The notes under the pieces are model-generated. The model saw only the letters and a list, made by a program, of their open reading frames with translations. It was not told the DNA's origin and did not search any database. A program made the translations under genes and the position numbers. Positions 43,413 through 52,601 of a stretch of 64,000 nucleotides of DNA are shown one piece after another (the first letter of the stretch is position 1; the number at the start of each line of letters is the position of its first letter). The stretch comes from Tangfeifania diversioriginum. GTDB lineage: Bacteria; Bacteroidota; Bacteroidia; Bacteroidales; Prolixibacteraceae. Location of the stretch: contig NZ_FQZE01000019.1 of assembly GCF_900141875.1 (NCBI RefSeq), positions 1 through 64,000 on the forward strand, read 5' to 3'.

Positions 43413-45338
43413 ATGAAGTTATTTAGAAAGAATATCACAAAAATTACCGCTCTGTTTACCCTGCTATTTGTTTGGGGAAGCTGTTCCGACTATTTGGATC
43501 AGGTACCGGAAGAAAAACTGAGCGAGGCCAACCTGTTTGAGTCGAAAGACGATGTGATTAAAGTACTCACGCAGGCCTATTCATATCATTATTCAACAAT
43601 TGAATTTAGAGATAACCCGGGTTTGGCTGCCGACGAAGCCGATTTTAACTGGAGTAACTATGCCCCTCACGATAAAGACAACGGGCAGTACAGCCAGTCT
43701 GATCCAATTTATAACCACTGGGGAAATTTTTACAAACAAATTCGTACCATCCAGTACTTTTTGGCCAGGCTCGACGAATGCCAGGATGAAAAACTGACCG
43801 ACGATGAACGCAGCTGGTGGAGAGGAGAGGCTTATTTCCTGGAAGCGTATTACTATTTTTTACTTCTGCAGGAATATGGCCCGGTGCCAATTATAGATCA
43901 GGTTTACGACGGTAATGCCCTGACCGAACTTATGGATGAAGGTGTTCCGCGCTCAAGTTTCGATGAAAATGTGGAATATATTGATAGCTTACTTGTAAAA
44001 GCTATTGAGCATCTCGACCTCTTTTACACCACTTCATCAACCGAACGTGCCGCACGCGCAAGCAAGGCTTCGGCATGGTTTCTGCGCTCAAGGCTGTGGC
44101 TTTATGCTGCCAGTCCGCTCTATAACGGAATGACTGCTCCCGATGGCCAAAGCTACCAGCACCTTATGCCTCAGGATGACGAAGGAAACAACCTGATAAG
44201 TACCACTTTCAGTAATGAAAAGTGGAAAAAAGCGATGGAAATTACCGCAGAGGCTATTCAGGTGAATAACTCAGCTGATCGGGGACTTTACAAACCCGGC
44301 GTTACAAGCAGTGTGGAAAATGGTTACGAAGCCTACTGGAATGTATTTAACTATGCACGTGGCGGGCATCCAAGTACTGAAAATGTGTTTTACAAACAAA
44401 ACTTTTCAACTGGTGATATCAGAATGCACTCACTGCCCATTTCATGGAGCGGATACACCGGCGTTTGTCCTACAATTGAGCACGTGAACGAATATTTCAT
44501 GGCCAATGGGTTAATGCCCGAAGATGATGAAGGATACCAGGAAGCCGAAGGTTTTGAAACGTATGAGAAAAGCGGTAACACCATCCGCCTGTACAAAAAG
44601 TATATGAAACGTGATCCGCGGTTTTATACCAATATCCTGTTCCCGGGACAATACTCCTACGCCGTACTGGGTAATGAAGTGGAGAGTTTTGATACCCGCT
44701 GGGCATTCAATACTACTTCAAACTGGACCGATTATATCTGGTTCCGTCCCTTCTTTGAGGGCCCCGATGGGTATGCAAGCAAAACCGGCCGCGACTTTTC
44801 AACCACCGGAATGCTGGCTATTAAATTTGTTGGTAAAACCGATAATAAAACCAGTAAAGGCGATTATGCGGTGAATATTTTCAGGTACGCTGAGTTGCTC
44901 TTGAATTATACTGAAGCTGCATTTGAGTATTATGCCAATTCAGGCTCGAATCCATTAAACCAGGAAGAAGTGTTTACTTACTGGGATGAACTGCGCGAAC
45001 GCGTTCAGGTTCCTGATGTACGTTCAGCTTATGCTGAAGCCGGAATTCCGCTCACTACTGAAAAACTCAGGGAATTGATTCACCGCGAACGCTATGTGGA
45101 ACTTGCTTTCGAAGGACACCGTTATTTCGATAACCGCAGGTGGCTCGTTGCTGAAAAGGAAGGCGGCGACAAGCACGGTTTCGATATTTATAAAAACGAA
45201 GGTGAAGGATTCTGGAATGAAGACTACGTTTTTGAAACCCGCGTGTGGGACGATAAAATGTACTTTATGCCAATTCCGCAAGCTGAAATTGACAAAAACC
45301 CAAGGTTAACCCAGAATGCTTTATGGGGGGCTGAATAA
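43413..45338 (+). CDS. SusD/RagB family outer-membrane lipoprotein (PUL 1)
   Basis: A 641-residue surface lipoprotein: lipobox LLFVWGSC with Cys24, then SDYLDQVPEEKLSEANLFES, the TPR-containing alpha-helical SusD fold (RGEAYFLEAYYYFLLLQEYGPVP), and a C-terminal RagB region with LRELIHRERYVELAFEGHRYFDNRRW and IPQAEIDKNPRLTQN. It caps the SusC barrel and binds the glycan. Length is at the upper end for the family. Confidence 0.93.
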   Translation: MKLFRKNITKITALFTLLFVWGSCSDYLDQVPEEKLSEANLFESKDDVIKVLTQAYSYHYSTIEFRDNPGLAADEADFNWSNYAPHDKDNGQYSQSDPIYNHWGNFYKQIRTIQYFLARLDECQDEKLTDDERSWWRGEAYFLEAYYYFLLLQEYGPVPIIDQVYDGNALTELMDEGVPRSSFDENVEYIDSLLVKAIEHLDLFYTTSSTERAARASKASAWFLRSRLWLYAASPLYNGMTAPDGQSYQHLMPQDDEGNNLISTTFSNEKWKKAMEITAEAIQVNNSADRGLYKPGVTSSVENGYEAYWNVFNYARGGHPSTENVFYKQNFSTGDIRMHSLPISWSGYTGVCPTIEHVNEYFMANGLMPEDDEGYQEAEGFETYEKSGNTIRLYKKYMKRDPRFYTNILFPGQYSYAVLGNEVESFDTRWAFNTTSNWTDYIWFRPFFEGPDGYASKTGRDFSTTGMLAIKFVGKTDNKTSKGDYAVNIFRYAELLLNYTEAAFEYYANSGSNPLNQEEVFTYWDELRERVQVPDVRSAYAEAGIPLTTEKLRELIHRERYVELAFEGHRYFDNRRWLVAEKEGGDKHGFDIYKNEGEGFWNEDYVFETRVWDDKMYFMPIPQAEIDKNPRLTQNALWGAE

Positions 45339-45368
45339 TTATTTTTTTGAATTTAAAGATTTTATACA

Positions 45369-46445
45369 ATGAATAGACTAGTATATTTTACAGGAATTGT
45401 ACTAATATTATTTTTAGCTGCCTGCGAAAAAGATGACAGTACCGGCATTCCGCCCGATCCGGTTTCTGATGTGGAAGTTAACGCGGGCTACGGCGAGGTA
45501 ATGCTAACTTGGACCAATCCTTCAACCGAAGGGTTCTACTACGTGGATATTAATTTCACCGACTCAAAAGGGACGGAACGCAGCGAAAAGGTAAGTCATT
45601 ATGCAAGTGGCGATACCATTCCCGGGTTTGCGAATACTGATACCTATGATTTTACCTTAACTGCTTACAATTATTCCGGTCAGCCTTCTGATCCGGTAAG
45701 TGTTTCGGTAAATCCGCTCCAGCCTCCGTTTTCAATTGTAAGCAGTACCATCGACATGGTTCCCGATTTTGGCGGTGCCATTGTTTCATGGGAAAACGAA
45801 ACCGGAAAACCTGTATCGGTAAACGTAACTTATAAAGGAAACGAGGGAGAAAAGGTTTCTTCCACATTTTCGTCTGACGAAGACGCGCAGGGATACATTT
45901 CCGGACTCAATGCAAACGAACGTACTTTTGAAGTGGTGGTAACCGATGAGGCAGACAACAGTTCGGAACCGCAAAGTTTTGTTATTACTCCTTTGGCTGA
46001 ACAGATGATCGATAAATCCCAATGGTCGGTTGTTGATTTCAGTACCGAAGAGCCCAACGAAGGCGGAAATCCAAACGGACTGGTCAGGGCCGCTTTCGAT
46101 GGTGACTATTCCACTTTCTGGCATACCCAGTGGGCAGGCGGCTCGCCGGGTTACCCGCACTATTTCGTGATTGACATGGGGCAGGAAGTTACTATCAGTC
46201 GTTTTGAAACAGTCCGCCGACAGGGTGACGACAGGGGACAAACGCAAATCCAGTTCCTTACCAGCCTCGATGGCGAAACCTGGGAAGACTTTGGATTACT
46301 TGAAGTTGACAGCTCAACTGACGATCCGCAAAGTTACCGGTTGACCTCGAATCCAAAAGCCAGGTATTTCAAATACGTGGCCACCGAAGGTCCCAATTTC
46401 TTTGCATTCCTGGGGGAAATAACCGTTTACGGTTCACTCGAATAG
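45369..46445 (+). CDS. Surface lipoprotein with DUF4959-like and F5/8 type C (discoidin) domains
   Basis: A 358-residue lipoprotein: lipobox LILFLAAC with Cys19. Two fibronectin-like modules follow (DUF4959-type at about 28-120, PDPVSDVEVNAGYGEVMLTW; DUF5126-like at about 120-215), then a C-terminal discoidin/F5/8C domain (about 220-358, AFDGDYSTFWHTQW, YFVIDMGQEVTISRFE, ARYFKYVA). Such proteins are the surface glycan-binding partners of SusCD. It is the last gene of PUL 1, 30 nt after SusD and before a strong terminator. The ligand is unknown. Confidence 0.85.
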   Translation: MNRLVYFTGIVLILFLAACEKDDSTGIPPDPVSDVEVNAGYGEVMLTWTNPSTEGFYYVDINFTDSKGTERSEKVSHYASGDTIPGFANTDTYDFTLTAYNYSGQPSDPVSVSVNPLQPPFSIVSSTIDMVPDFGGAIVSWENETGKPVSVNVTYKGNEGEKVSSTFSSDEDAQGYISGLNANERTFEVVVTDEADNSSEPQSFVITPLAEQMIDKSQWSVVDFSTEEPNEGGNPNGLVRAAFDGDYSTFWHTQWAGGSPGYPHYFVIDMGQEVTISRFETVRRQGDDRGQTQIQFLTSLDGETWEDFGLLEVDSSTDDPQSYRLTSNPKARYFKYVATEGPNFFAFLGEITVYGSLE

Positions 46446-46505
46446 CTATGAGTTTAGTTTAGTTAGTTAAATAATAGAGTTGTTAATTGACAACTTATTA
46501 TCTTG

Positions 46506-46547
46506 AAAGCCGGTTTCATTTTTTTTAAATGCAAACCGGCTTTTTTT
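46506..46547 (+). terminator. Rho-independent terminator of PUL 1
   Basis: An 11-bp stem AAAGCCGGTTT (46506-46516) / AAACCGGCTTT (46533-46543), continued inside by CATTT/AAATG pairing with one bulged base, followed by a T7 run. It lies 61 nt after the lipoprotein stop. Confidence 0.85.
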
Positions 46548-46590
46548 ATTAACATGGTTGAGTACGTTTTGCGGAGTTGCCTTTTTCTCT

Positions 46591-46676
46591 TTTTGTGAAC
46601 TTTCGTGTTTTTGCCATTGGCATTGCGCTCCGTGGGTGGCTAAAAAATATTGCCACTAAAACACAAAAGCACAAAA
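46591..46676. repeat. Degenerate intergenic inverted repeat, related to the copy at 1474-1547
   Basis: Left arm TTTTGTGAACTTTCGTGTTT (46591-46610) and right arm GCCACTAAAACACAAAAGCA with its continuation CAAAA (46652-46676) are imperfectly complementary. The core (GTG-CTTT-GTG / CAC-AAAG-CAC) is shared with the repeat near 1500. Confidence 0.45.
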
Positions 46677-46799
46677 TATGAATGATTTAAAAGGAGGAAT
46701 AAAAATAAATAATTTCTGTAACTATATATAATATAACTTATCTAAGATTGATTTTGTAGTTATCTTTTTGTTCGTCTTCTTTTATATCTCATAAATTTA

Positions 46800-46807
46800 T
46801 ACTTTTG
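46800..46807 (+). promoter_or_regulatory. Candidate -7 box for the second ECF sigma gene
   Basis: TACTTTTG, an exact TAnnTTTG match, ends 37 nt before the TTG start codon at 46845. No well-spaced -33 TTG. Confidence 0.4.
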
Positions 46808-46844
46808 AGCATGATAAAATTGGACTAAACAATAATTTATTTCT

Positions 46845-47432
46845 TTGAAAGTAACGAAATCAGACAAAGAACTGCTCCTACTATTGCAAAAAGACGACAG
46901 AGTTGCTTTTTATAATATTTATGAGCGGTACAGCAAAAGGTTGTATTGGTTTGTTTTACAATATGTGAAACTTGATGCGGATGCAGAGGAAATTGTTCAG
47001 GAGGTCTTCCTTAAAATATGGGAAAAGAGGAAAACAATTGATGTATTTTCATCCTTTAAATCATTCCTCTTTACTGTTGCCTACAATGCAACAATTAGTC
47101 TTTTACGAAAAAGAGTCACCGAAAATAAATACCTGGATCATCTTCAATCTATCCAGAAGGCCACCCAAACTACCGATTCTACTGATGAGCTTTATTTCAA
47201 TGAATTAAATGATAAACTGAAATCATTGCTAAATGAATTAAGCCCCCGGCAAAAAGAAATATATTTACTGAGCAGGGAAGAAGGGCTCACGCATGAACAA
47301 ATTTCAAAAAAGTTGAATGTTTCAGTCAATACGGTAAAAAAGCACATGTCAAATACAGTTTCTTTCTTAAAATTGCACCTGAATAACGGTTTGTTTATCA
47401 GTGTGTTATTCATTTATCTTTTCGTTTTATAA
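46845..47432 (+). CDS. ECF RNA polymerase sigma factor (PUL 2)
   Basis: A 195-residue ECF sigma factor: region 2 with FYNIYERYSKRLYWFVLQYV and EEIVQEVFLKIWEKR, region 4 with LNELSPRQKEIYLLSREEGLTHEQISKKLNVSVNTVKKHM. The start is TTG: the frame has no ATG before the conserved region 2, and the nearest upstream ATG (46811) is out of frame and soon stops. The C-terminal 12 residues (LFISVLFIYLFVL) are hydrophobic, as in the first sigma factor. It is expected to drive PUL 2. Confidence 0.88.
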   Translation: MKVTKSDKELLLLLQKDDRVAFYNIYERYSKRLYWFVLQYVKLDADAEEIVQEVFLKIWEKRKTIDVFSSFKSFLFTVAYNATISLLRKRVTENKYLDHLQSIQKATQTTDSTDELYFNELNDKLKSLLNELSPRQKEIYLLSREEGLTHEQISKKLNVSVNTVKKHMSNTVSFLKLHLNNGLFISVLFIYLFVL

Positions 47433-47555
47433 AAAGTATTTGTTTTTTTTATACTCCCTGGAAATAGTTTACGCGTATAACTTATGTAAAAGAATAGAAC
47501 ACTTATCTAATTTCATAGATTAGATAGTTTTGGTTTAGTTAGGTTAATTAGTAAT

Positions 47556-47583
47556 TATGCCTCCCGGATTTTCGGGAGGCATA
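47556..47583 (+). promoter_or_regulatory. GC-rich hairpin just upstream of the second fecR
   Basis: A perfect 11-bp stem TATGCCTCCCG / CGGGAGGCATA with loop GATTTT, ending 12 nt before the fecR ATG (47596). It contains an in-frame ATG (47557) that would give a 13-residue N-terminal extension; the conserved protein starts at the second ATG. An AT-rich 8-bp hairpin (47504-47526) precedes it. Without a T-tract it is more likely a translational or mRNA-stability element than a terminator. Confidence 0.6.
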
Positions 47584-47595
47584 TTGAATTTGAAA

Positions 47596-48660
47596 ATGAC
47601 AGAAGATTTATATATAAAATTTTTAAATAATGAGTGCACAACGGAAGAGTTGAAACTTATTATTCAATGGATTAAATCCGAGGCTTTAGGTGAAGAAAGC
47701 AAAAAATGGGGATTTGAAAACTGGAAATCTTTCGATGAAGGAAACATTCCCGGCAACGACAAAAAGTTCATAGAACTGTTTGATAAAATTCAAAATAAAA
47801 TTGACAAAGAATCTGACAAAGAAAGAAAATTTCAAAACAGAAAATCAGGTTGGTTTACCTGGATGACGCGGGCAGCAGCCATCCTGTTTGTCCCGTTGTT
47901 ATCATTTTTTTTATACACGGTGTCCCAAAAAGATTTTTTATCAACTGAATATACACAGCTTTCGGTCGATTCCATGGAGGTAATTTCTCCTGTGGGGTCC
48001 AGAACTGTTTTACAATTATCAGATGGTACTGAAGTGCATTTGAATTATGGTAGTAAACTGAAATATCCTCAAACTTTTACAGGAGATACAAGGGAAGTTA
48101 CATTGGTAGGCGAAGGTTATTTTGATGTAGCCCATAACCCGGATAAACCTTTTATTGTAAAAACCAAAAAATTAAATATTAAGGTATTGGGTACAGAATT
48201 CAATGTGCTGGGTTACACCGATGTTGATGTTGTTCAAACCACACTCGTTAAGGGCAAAGTAGTGTTGGAAAAAAAATTACCGGAGGGGCAGAATAAAACC
48301 TTAGGCACACTGGTTCCCGGCCAACATGTTAGTTACAATACACAAACCGGTAATATTAAAAGTACCAAAGGAAATGTTGAAAAATATATTGCCTGGAAAG
48401 AGGGTAAAATGGTATTTGATGAGACACCCATTACCGAAGTTGCACAGCAGTTAAAAAGAAAATACAACGTTGACATACAGGTAAAGGATGATATTAAAGA
48501 CTATACTTATACAGTAACATTCTTGGATGAACCGCTCATGCAAATCCTTGATTTAATGACCATAGCTACACCGGTGAATTACAAAGTACTGCCCCGCAAA
48601 AAACTACCGGACGGAACTTTTTCAAAGCAAAAAATAATTATCAAAAGAAAAGATGAATAA
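47596..48660 (+). CDS. FecR family anti-sigma factor (PUL 2)
   Basis: 354 residues from ATG 47596. N-terminal cytosolic part (MTEDLYIKFLNNECTTEELK), one membrane helix (TRAAAILFVPLLSFFLYTV, about 93-112), periplasmic FecR domain (about 140-245, GSRTVLQLSDGTEVHLNYGSKL, GEGYFDVAHNPDKPFIV, IKVLGTEFNVLGY) and a C-terminal DUF4974 module ending IIIKRKDE. Lies 163 nt after the sigma gene. A longer frame from 47557 begins inside a hairpin and is not preferred. Confidence 0.9.
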   Translation: MTEDLYIKFLNNECTTEELKLIIQWIKSEALGEESKKWGFENWKSFDEGNIPGNDKKFIELFDKIQNKIDKESDKERKFQNRKSGWFTWMTRAAAILFVPLLSFFLYTVSQKDFLSTEYTQLSVDSMEVISPVGSRTVLQLSDGTEVHLNYGSKLKYPQTFTGDTREVTLVGEGYFDVAHNPDKPFIVKTKKLNIKVLGTEFNVLGYTDVDVVQTTLVKGKVVLEKKLPEGQNKTLGTLVPGQHVSYNTQTGNIKSTKGNVEKYIAWKEGKMVFDETPITEVAQQLKRKYNVDIQVKDDIKDYTYTVTFLDEPLMQILDLMTIATPVNYKVLPRKKLPDGTFSKQKIIIKRKDE

Positions 48661-48716
48661 AGGATAATTTAATTAAAAAAACTTTGCCTATGTAAGATAA
48701 ACGAGAATTAAAACAA

Positions 48717-48782
48717 CAGGGAAATGCGCCAACATCTCCCTGACTGATTTGAATTATTCATCCTGTAGTTTATGGTACAGGA
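48717..48782 (+). promoter_or_regulatory. Two leader hairpins between FecR and SusC (PUL 2)
   Basis: The first pairs CAGGGA (48717-48722) with TCCCTG (48737-48742), with an inner ATG/CAT; the second pairs TCCTGTA (48761-48767) with TACAGGA (48776-48782) across an 8-nt loop. The CCTGTA/TACAGG pairing recurs in the matching gap of PUL 1. The SusC ATG is 27 nt downstream. Confidence 0.5.
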
Positions 48783-48809
48783 CAATGTTAAACTAATCAA
48801 TACAAAAGT

Positions 48810-51800
48810 ATGAAAAAAGTTACTGAATTGGATGGGTATTTAAAAATACCCGGAAGTAAAAAAATTATTCGAGTTATGAAAATCACTGGCCTTTTACTTA
48901 TGCTATCTGTGGTTAGTGTTTTTGCCAGTAAAAGCTACTCACAGACAAAATTACTTAACCTTAGAGCCGATAATGCCACGGTGAAAGATGTCCTTGCAAA
49001 AATTGAGGACCAAAGCGAATTTTATTTTATGTACAGCAGTAAAGTAATTAATGCTGACAGAGAAGTATCCGTCGATATCGAAGACCAGAAAATCGATGTT
49101 GCGCTGAAGCAATTGTTTGCCGGAACTGATGTGGATTATACCATCCGCGACCGCATTATTGTATTAACCACCCCCGAAGTCTTCCATCCGGAAACGCGTG
49201 CAGCCTTTCAGCAAAAAGCTGTTTCCGGAACCGTTACAGACGATACAGGACAACCGTTACCAGGGGTAACTGTGATTGTAAAAGGAACTACGCAGGGAAC
49301 TGTGACCAATGCCGATGGGAACTATTCACTGTCCGATATCCCCGACGATGTTACCTTGCAATTTTCGTTTGTAGGAATGCGAACACAGGAAATTGAAGTT
49401 GGAGATAGGAGTATAATTAATGTAACAATGAGTTACGAAGCAATTGGTATTGAAGAGGTGGTGGCCGTTGCCTATGGTACAATGAAAAAGAAAGACCTGA
49501 CAGGATCTATTTCTACCATTAGCAACGACCTTATTGAAACTCAGGCCAATTCTACTGTAACAAGAGCCCTGGAGGGAGCTGTTCCCGGTATCCAGGTGTC
49601 TGCAATTGACGGACAACCCGGTTTGGATATGGGCATCCGTGTTCGTGGTTTAGGATCAACCACACAGAATAATTCAAATGCTTTGATTGTAATTGATGGG
49701 GTTCCGGCCCAAGGCGATAATCCTTTGTCAACCATTAACCCGAAGGATATTGCCAGTGTTACTGTATTAAAAGATGCTGCCTCAACTGCATTGTATGGTT
49801 CTCGGGGATCTAACGGTGTTGTTTTGGTTACTACCAAAAGTGGTAAAAAAGGAAAAACAAATATTTCTTTCCAGGGACGTTGGGGTGTCAACCAGATTGG
49901 CCCATATAAGTATGACAAAATGGATAATCCTGCCGATATTTATGAATATGCATGGATGGGTATTTATAATGATGTCCGGTATGGGGTGGATGAATCAAAT
50001 CATACAACAGGTTTTCAGAATCCCAGCACAACACATGATGAAGCTGCTACTTTTGCCAGTCAACACCTGTTTGACTATATTGGTTCAACCTCTGAATTTG
50101 AACGTAACCAATTAGGTAATTGGCTACTATACGACGTGCCGGGAGCAATTTATACAAGTTCAGGAACTGGCTCCTCTTCCAGTGCTACCATGTCGGGGGC
50201 ATACCTGATAAATCCTGATGGCAAGCTTAATCCTGATGCAAGATTGCTGTACAACGATAATTATGACAAATATTTATTGCAAAATGCTCTTCGTCAAGAG
50301 TATAACTTGTCGGCCAGCGGAGGTTCTGACAAAATGGATTATTACCTTTCGTTAGGTTATTTGGAAGACCCGTCTTATATCCGTGGTTCTCAATTCCACC
50401 GTTACAACGGACGCGCCAAAGTTGATGCCCAATTGTTCGACTGGTTAAAGGCCGGAACCAATGTGGCTTATTCATGGCGTGAAACACAGTCACCAGCAAC
50501 CCGTTATGGCCGTAATCCCGGATCAGCGGTAGCCAATCCTTTTCGGTTTATAAACGGGCAGAACCAGTTGAAGCAGTTGTATGCTCGTGATGAAAGCGGT
50601 AATTACATTTATGAAGACGGTGAAAAAGTCAGGCATGTAAATGCAGGTGATTCATATTCTCCCCTGGGGAATACAGCAGCTGCACTTGCTACAACCGATC
50701 TTATTTATATGTTGGATAACGATAAAGATATTACCGAATCAAGCGACATCATTACCCGTTCGTATTTCGACGTTCAATTAACAAAAGATCTGACCTTTAC
50801 CTCTAATTTAGGATTAGAAAAATATCACAGCGTGCGTTCACGTTACTGGAATGGTATTTCAGGTCAGGCAACTGGTACGAATGGCGCTTTAGGCAAATAT
50901 TTTACGAATACCTCTGTTATTAATACTCAGCAGTTGGTGAAGTACAATCATGATTGGGGAAAAAATCATGTTGATGCCTTATTGGGGCATGAATTTAATA
51001 AATATAATTATGAACAGCTGAGGTACAAAACAGCTTATGGTTTAATAGGTGATGATGATTCGTATGCAAACTTTGTTGGACGTTACGTGGGGGGAACCTT
51101 TTCAAATCCCGGTGGAACGGAATATGCAAATGCGATGCAAAGTTTCCTGGCACGTGCAAACTATGAGTATGATAACAAATATTATCTCCAGGCATCACTT
51201 CGTCACGATGGCTCTTCAAAATTTAAAAATGTTGAAGATCGCTGGGGAACCTTTGGTTCTTTGGGTGTAGGTTGGAGAATCTCCCGCGAAGGTTTTATGG
51301 AATCAACACAATCGTGGTTAGATAATTTAAAACTTCGTGCAAGTGCAGGTGTTATTGGTAACCAAAATGGGGTATCCAATTATGCGAATTACCGGACATG
51401 GTCTTATGGCGCTACTTATACAGAATCAACAAGCGGAACAGGGGTTCCTGCCAGTTACAGATTAACACAGGGAGGTGTAAAACCAAACATAACCTGGGAA
51501 AAATCAAGAGTAATTGACATTGGTCTTGAATATGGATTGTTGAATTTTATTCATGGTACATTCGATTATTTTGATAAATATACCTACGATGGACTTTGGG
51601 CTAAACCAATTGCTACTTCTTTAGGCCAGTCTTCAATACAAACCAATGATGCTGAATTGAGCAATAAAGGGTTTGAGATGGAATTGACATTGGATTTAAT
51701 TAAAAACAGAGACTGGTTCTGGTCAGTAACTTTAAACGGCACCCATTATACTACTATTTTAAAAGATATTCCTGACGGTGTGGCTTCAGATGAGTTGGAT

Positions 51801-52592
51801 GGAAACTTTATTCAAAGTGCTGATGCATGGAGTATGGCAGGAGCTGGTGGTTCTTCCGGCGGCGAGTTTCTGAGAGGTGTAGATAAACCCTATTACAATA
51901 TTTACATTTACGAGTATGCGGGTGTTGATAAAAACACAGGACTTCCTTTGTTTAACCATAGGGTTAGCAGCGATGATCATGCGGATGGTTTATATTCAAA
52001 TTATAACGTAGGCGATAGAGTGGCAACAACTGATTATTCTCAAGCCGATAAGTTCGAAAAAGGTTCTGCTATTCCTGACTGGATTGGCGGTTTCAGTACT
52101 ACTCTCAAATACAAAAACTTTGATTTTTCAGGTGTGATTGCCTATCAGTTAGGTGGGAAATTTTTTAGCAACGAATATGCCTATAACTTATATCACCATA
52201 GTGTGATGGGTAGTGCTATTTCTGGAGATGTAATTGATAATACCTTTACTGAAGATAATCCGGATGCCAAATTCCCAATGGTATTCTATGGTGCAAGTAA
52301 ATACACCAGTGGATCAGAAATCGGAAGTTGGGCTTATACTGACATGGCATTATTTAGTGCTTCGTATATGAACCTGAAAAATATAACCTTAGGATATAAT
52401 TTGCCCGAATCATTTTTAAGAAAGTACAGGTTGAGTAATATGAGAATTTATGTTTCGGCTGATAACTTAATGATGCTAAGTGCTCAATCAGGTATTGATC
52501 CACGCATGTCGTTAGTTGGTGGGTTTGGAGTAGGGGCTTATTCTTATCCATCTATGCGTACGATCTCGTTTGGAGTTAACCTTGATTTATAA
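48810..52592 (+). CDS. SusC/RagA TonB-linked outer-membrane transducer with STN domain (PUL 2)
   Basis: 1260 residues. Signal peptide (ITGLLLMLSVVSVFASKSYSQ, about 25-45), STN domain (about 47-120, LLNLRADNATVKDVLAKIED), carboxypeptidase-like domain (about 138-220, VTDDTGQPLPGVTVIVKG), plug (about 225-345, YGTMKKKDLTGSISTISND; VIDGVPAQGDNPLSTI; ASTALYGSRGSNGVVLVTT) and barrel. The STN domain predicts signalling through the adjacent FecR. Pairs with the SusD 9 nt downstream; presumed importer of the oligosaccharides released by the GH106/GH28/GH29 enzymes. Confidence 0.93.
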   Translation: MKKVTELDGYLKIPGSKKIIRVMKITGLLLMLSVVSVFASKSYSQTKLLNLRADNATVKDVLAKIEDQSEFYFMYSSKVINADREVSVDIEDQKIDVALKQLFAGTDVDYTIRDRIIVLTTPEVFHPETRAAFQQKAVSGTVTDDTGQPLPGVTVIVKGTTQGTVTNADGNYSLSDIPDDVTLQFSFVGMRTQEIEVGDRSIINVTMSYEAIGIEEVVAVAYGTMKKKDLTGSISTISNDLIETQANSTVTRALEGAVPGIQVSAIDGQPGLDMGIRVRGLGSTTQNNSNALIVIDGVPAQGDNPLSTINPKDIASVTVLKDAASTALYGSRGSNGVVLVTTKSGKKGKTNISFQGRWGVNQIGPYKYDKMDNPADIYEYAWMGIYNDVRYGVDESNHTTGFQNPSTTHDEAATFASQHLFDYIGSTSEFERNQLGNWLLYDVPGAIYTSSGTGSSSSATMSGAYLINPDGKLNPDARLLYNDNYDKYLLQNALRQEYNLSASGGSDKMDYYLSLGYLEDPSYIRGSQFHRYNGRAKVDAQLFDWLKAGTNVAYSWRETQSPATRYGRNPGSAVANPFRFINGQNQLKQLYARDESGNYIYEDGEKVRHVNAGDSYSPLGNTAAALATTDLIYMLDNDKDITESSDIITRSYFDVQLTKDLTFTSNLGLEKYHSVRSRYWNGISGQATGTNGALGKYFTNTSVINTQQLVKYNHDWGKNHVDALLGHEFNKYNYEQLRYKTAYGLIGDDDSYANFVGRYVGGTFSNPGGTEYANAMQSFLARANYEYDNKYYLQASLRHDGSSKFKNVEDRWGTFGSLGVGWRISREGFMESTQSWLDNLKLRASAGVIGNQNGVSNYANYRTWSYGATYTESTSGTGVPASYRLTQGGVKPNITWEKSRVIDIGLEYGLLNFIHGTFDYFDKYTYDGLWAKPIATSLGQSSIQTNDAELSNKGFEMELTLDLIKNRDWFWSVTLNGTHYTTILKDIPDGVASDELDGNFIQSADAWSMAGAGGSSGGEFLRGVDKPYYNIYIYEYAGVDKNTGLPLFNHRVSSDDHADGLYSNYNVGDRVATTDYSQADKFEKGSAIPDWIGGFSTTLKYKNFDFSGVIAYQLGGKFFSNEYAYNLYHHSVMGSAISGDVIDNTFTEDNPDAKFPMVFYGASKYTSGSEIGSWAYTDMALFSASYMNLKNITLGYNLPESFLRKYRLSNMRIYVSADNLMMLSAQSGIDPRMSLVGGFGVGAYSYPSMRTISFGVNLDL

Positions 52593-52601
52593 ATCGTAAA
52601 A

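Larger units (their letters stand above)
46446..46844. other. Spacer between PUL 1 and PUL 2
   Basis: Contains, in order, a TGAGTTTAGTTTAGTTAG motif (46449-46466), a near-palindrome AGTTGT/ACAACT (46478-46495), the PUL 1 terminator (46506-46547), a degenerate inverted repeat (46591-46676) and the promoter region of the second sigma gene. No open frame of note. Confidence 0.6.
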
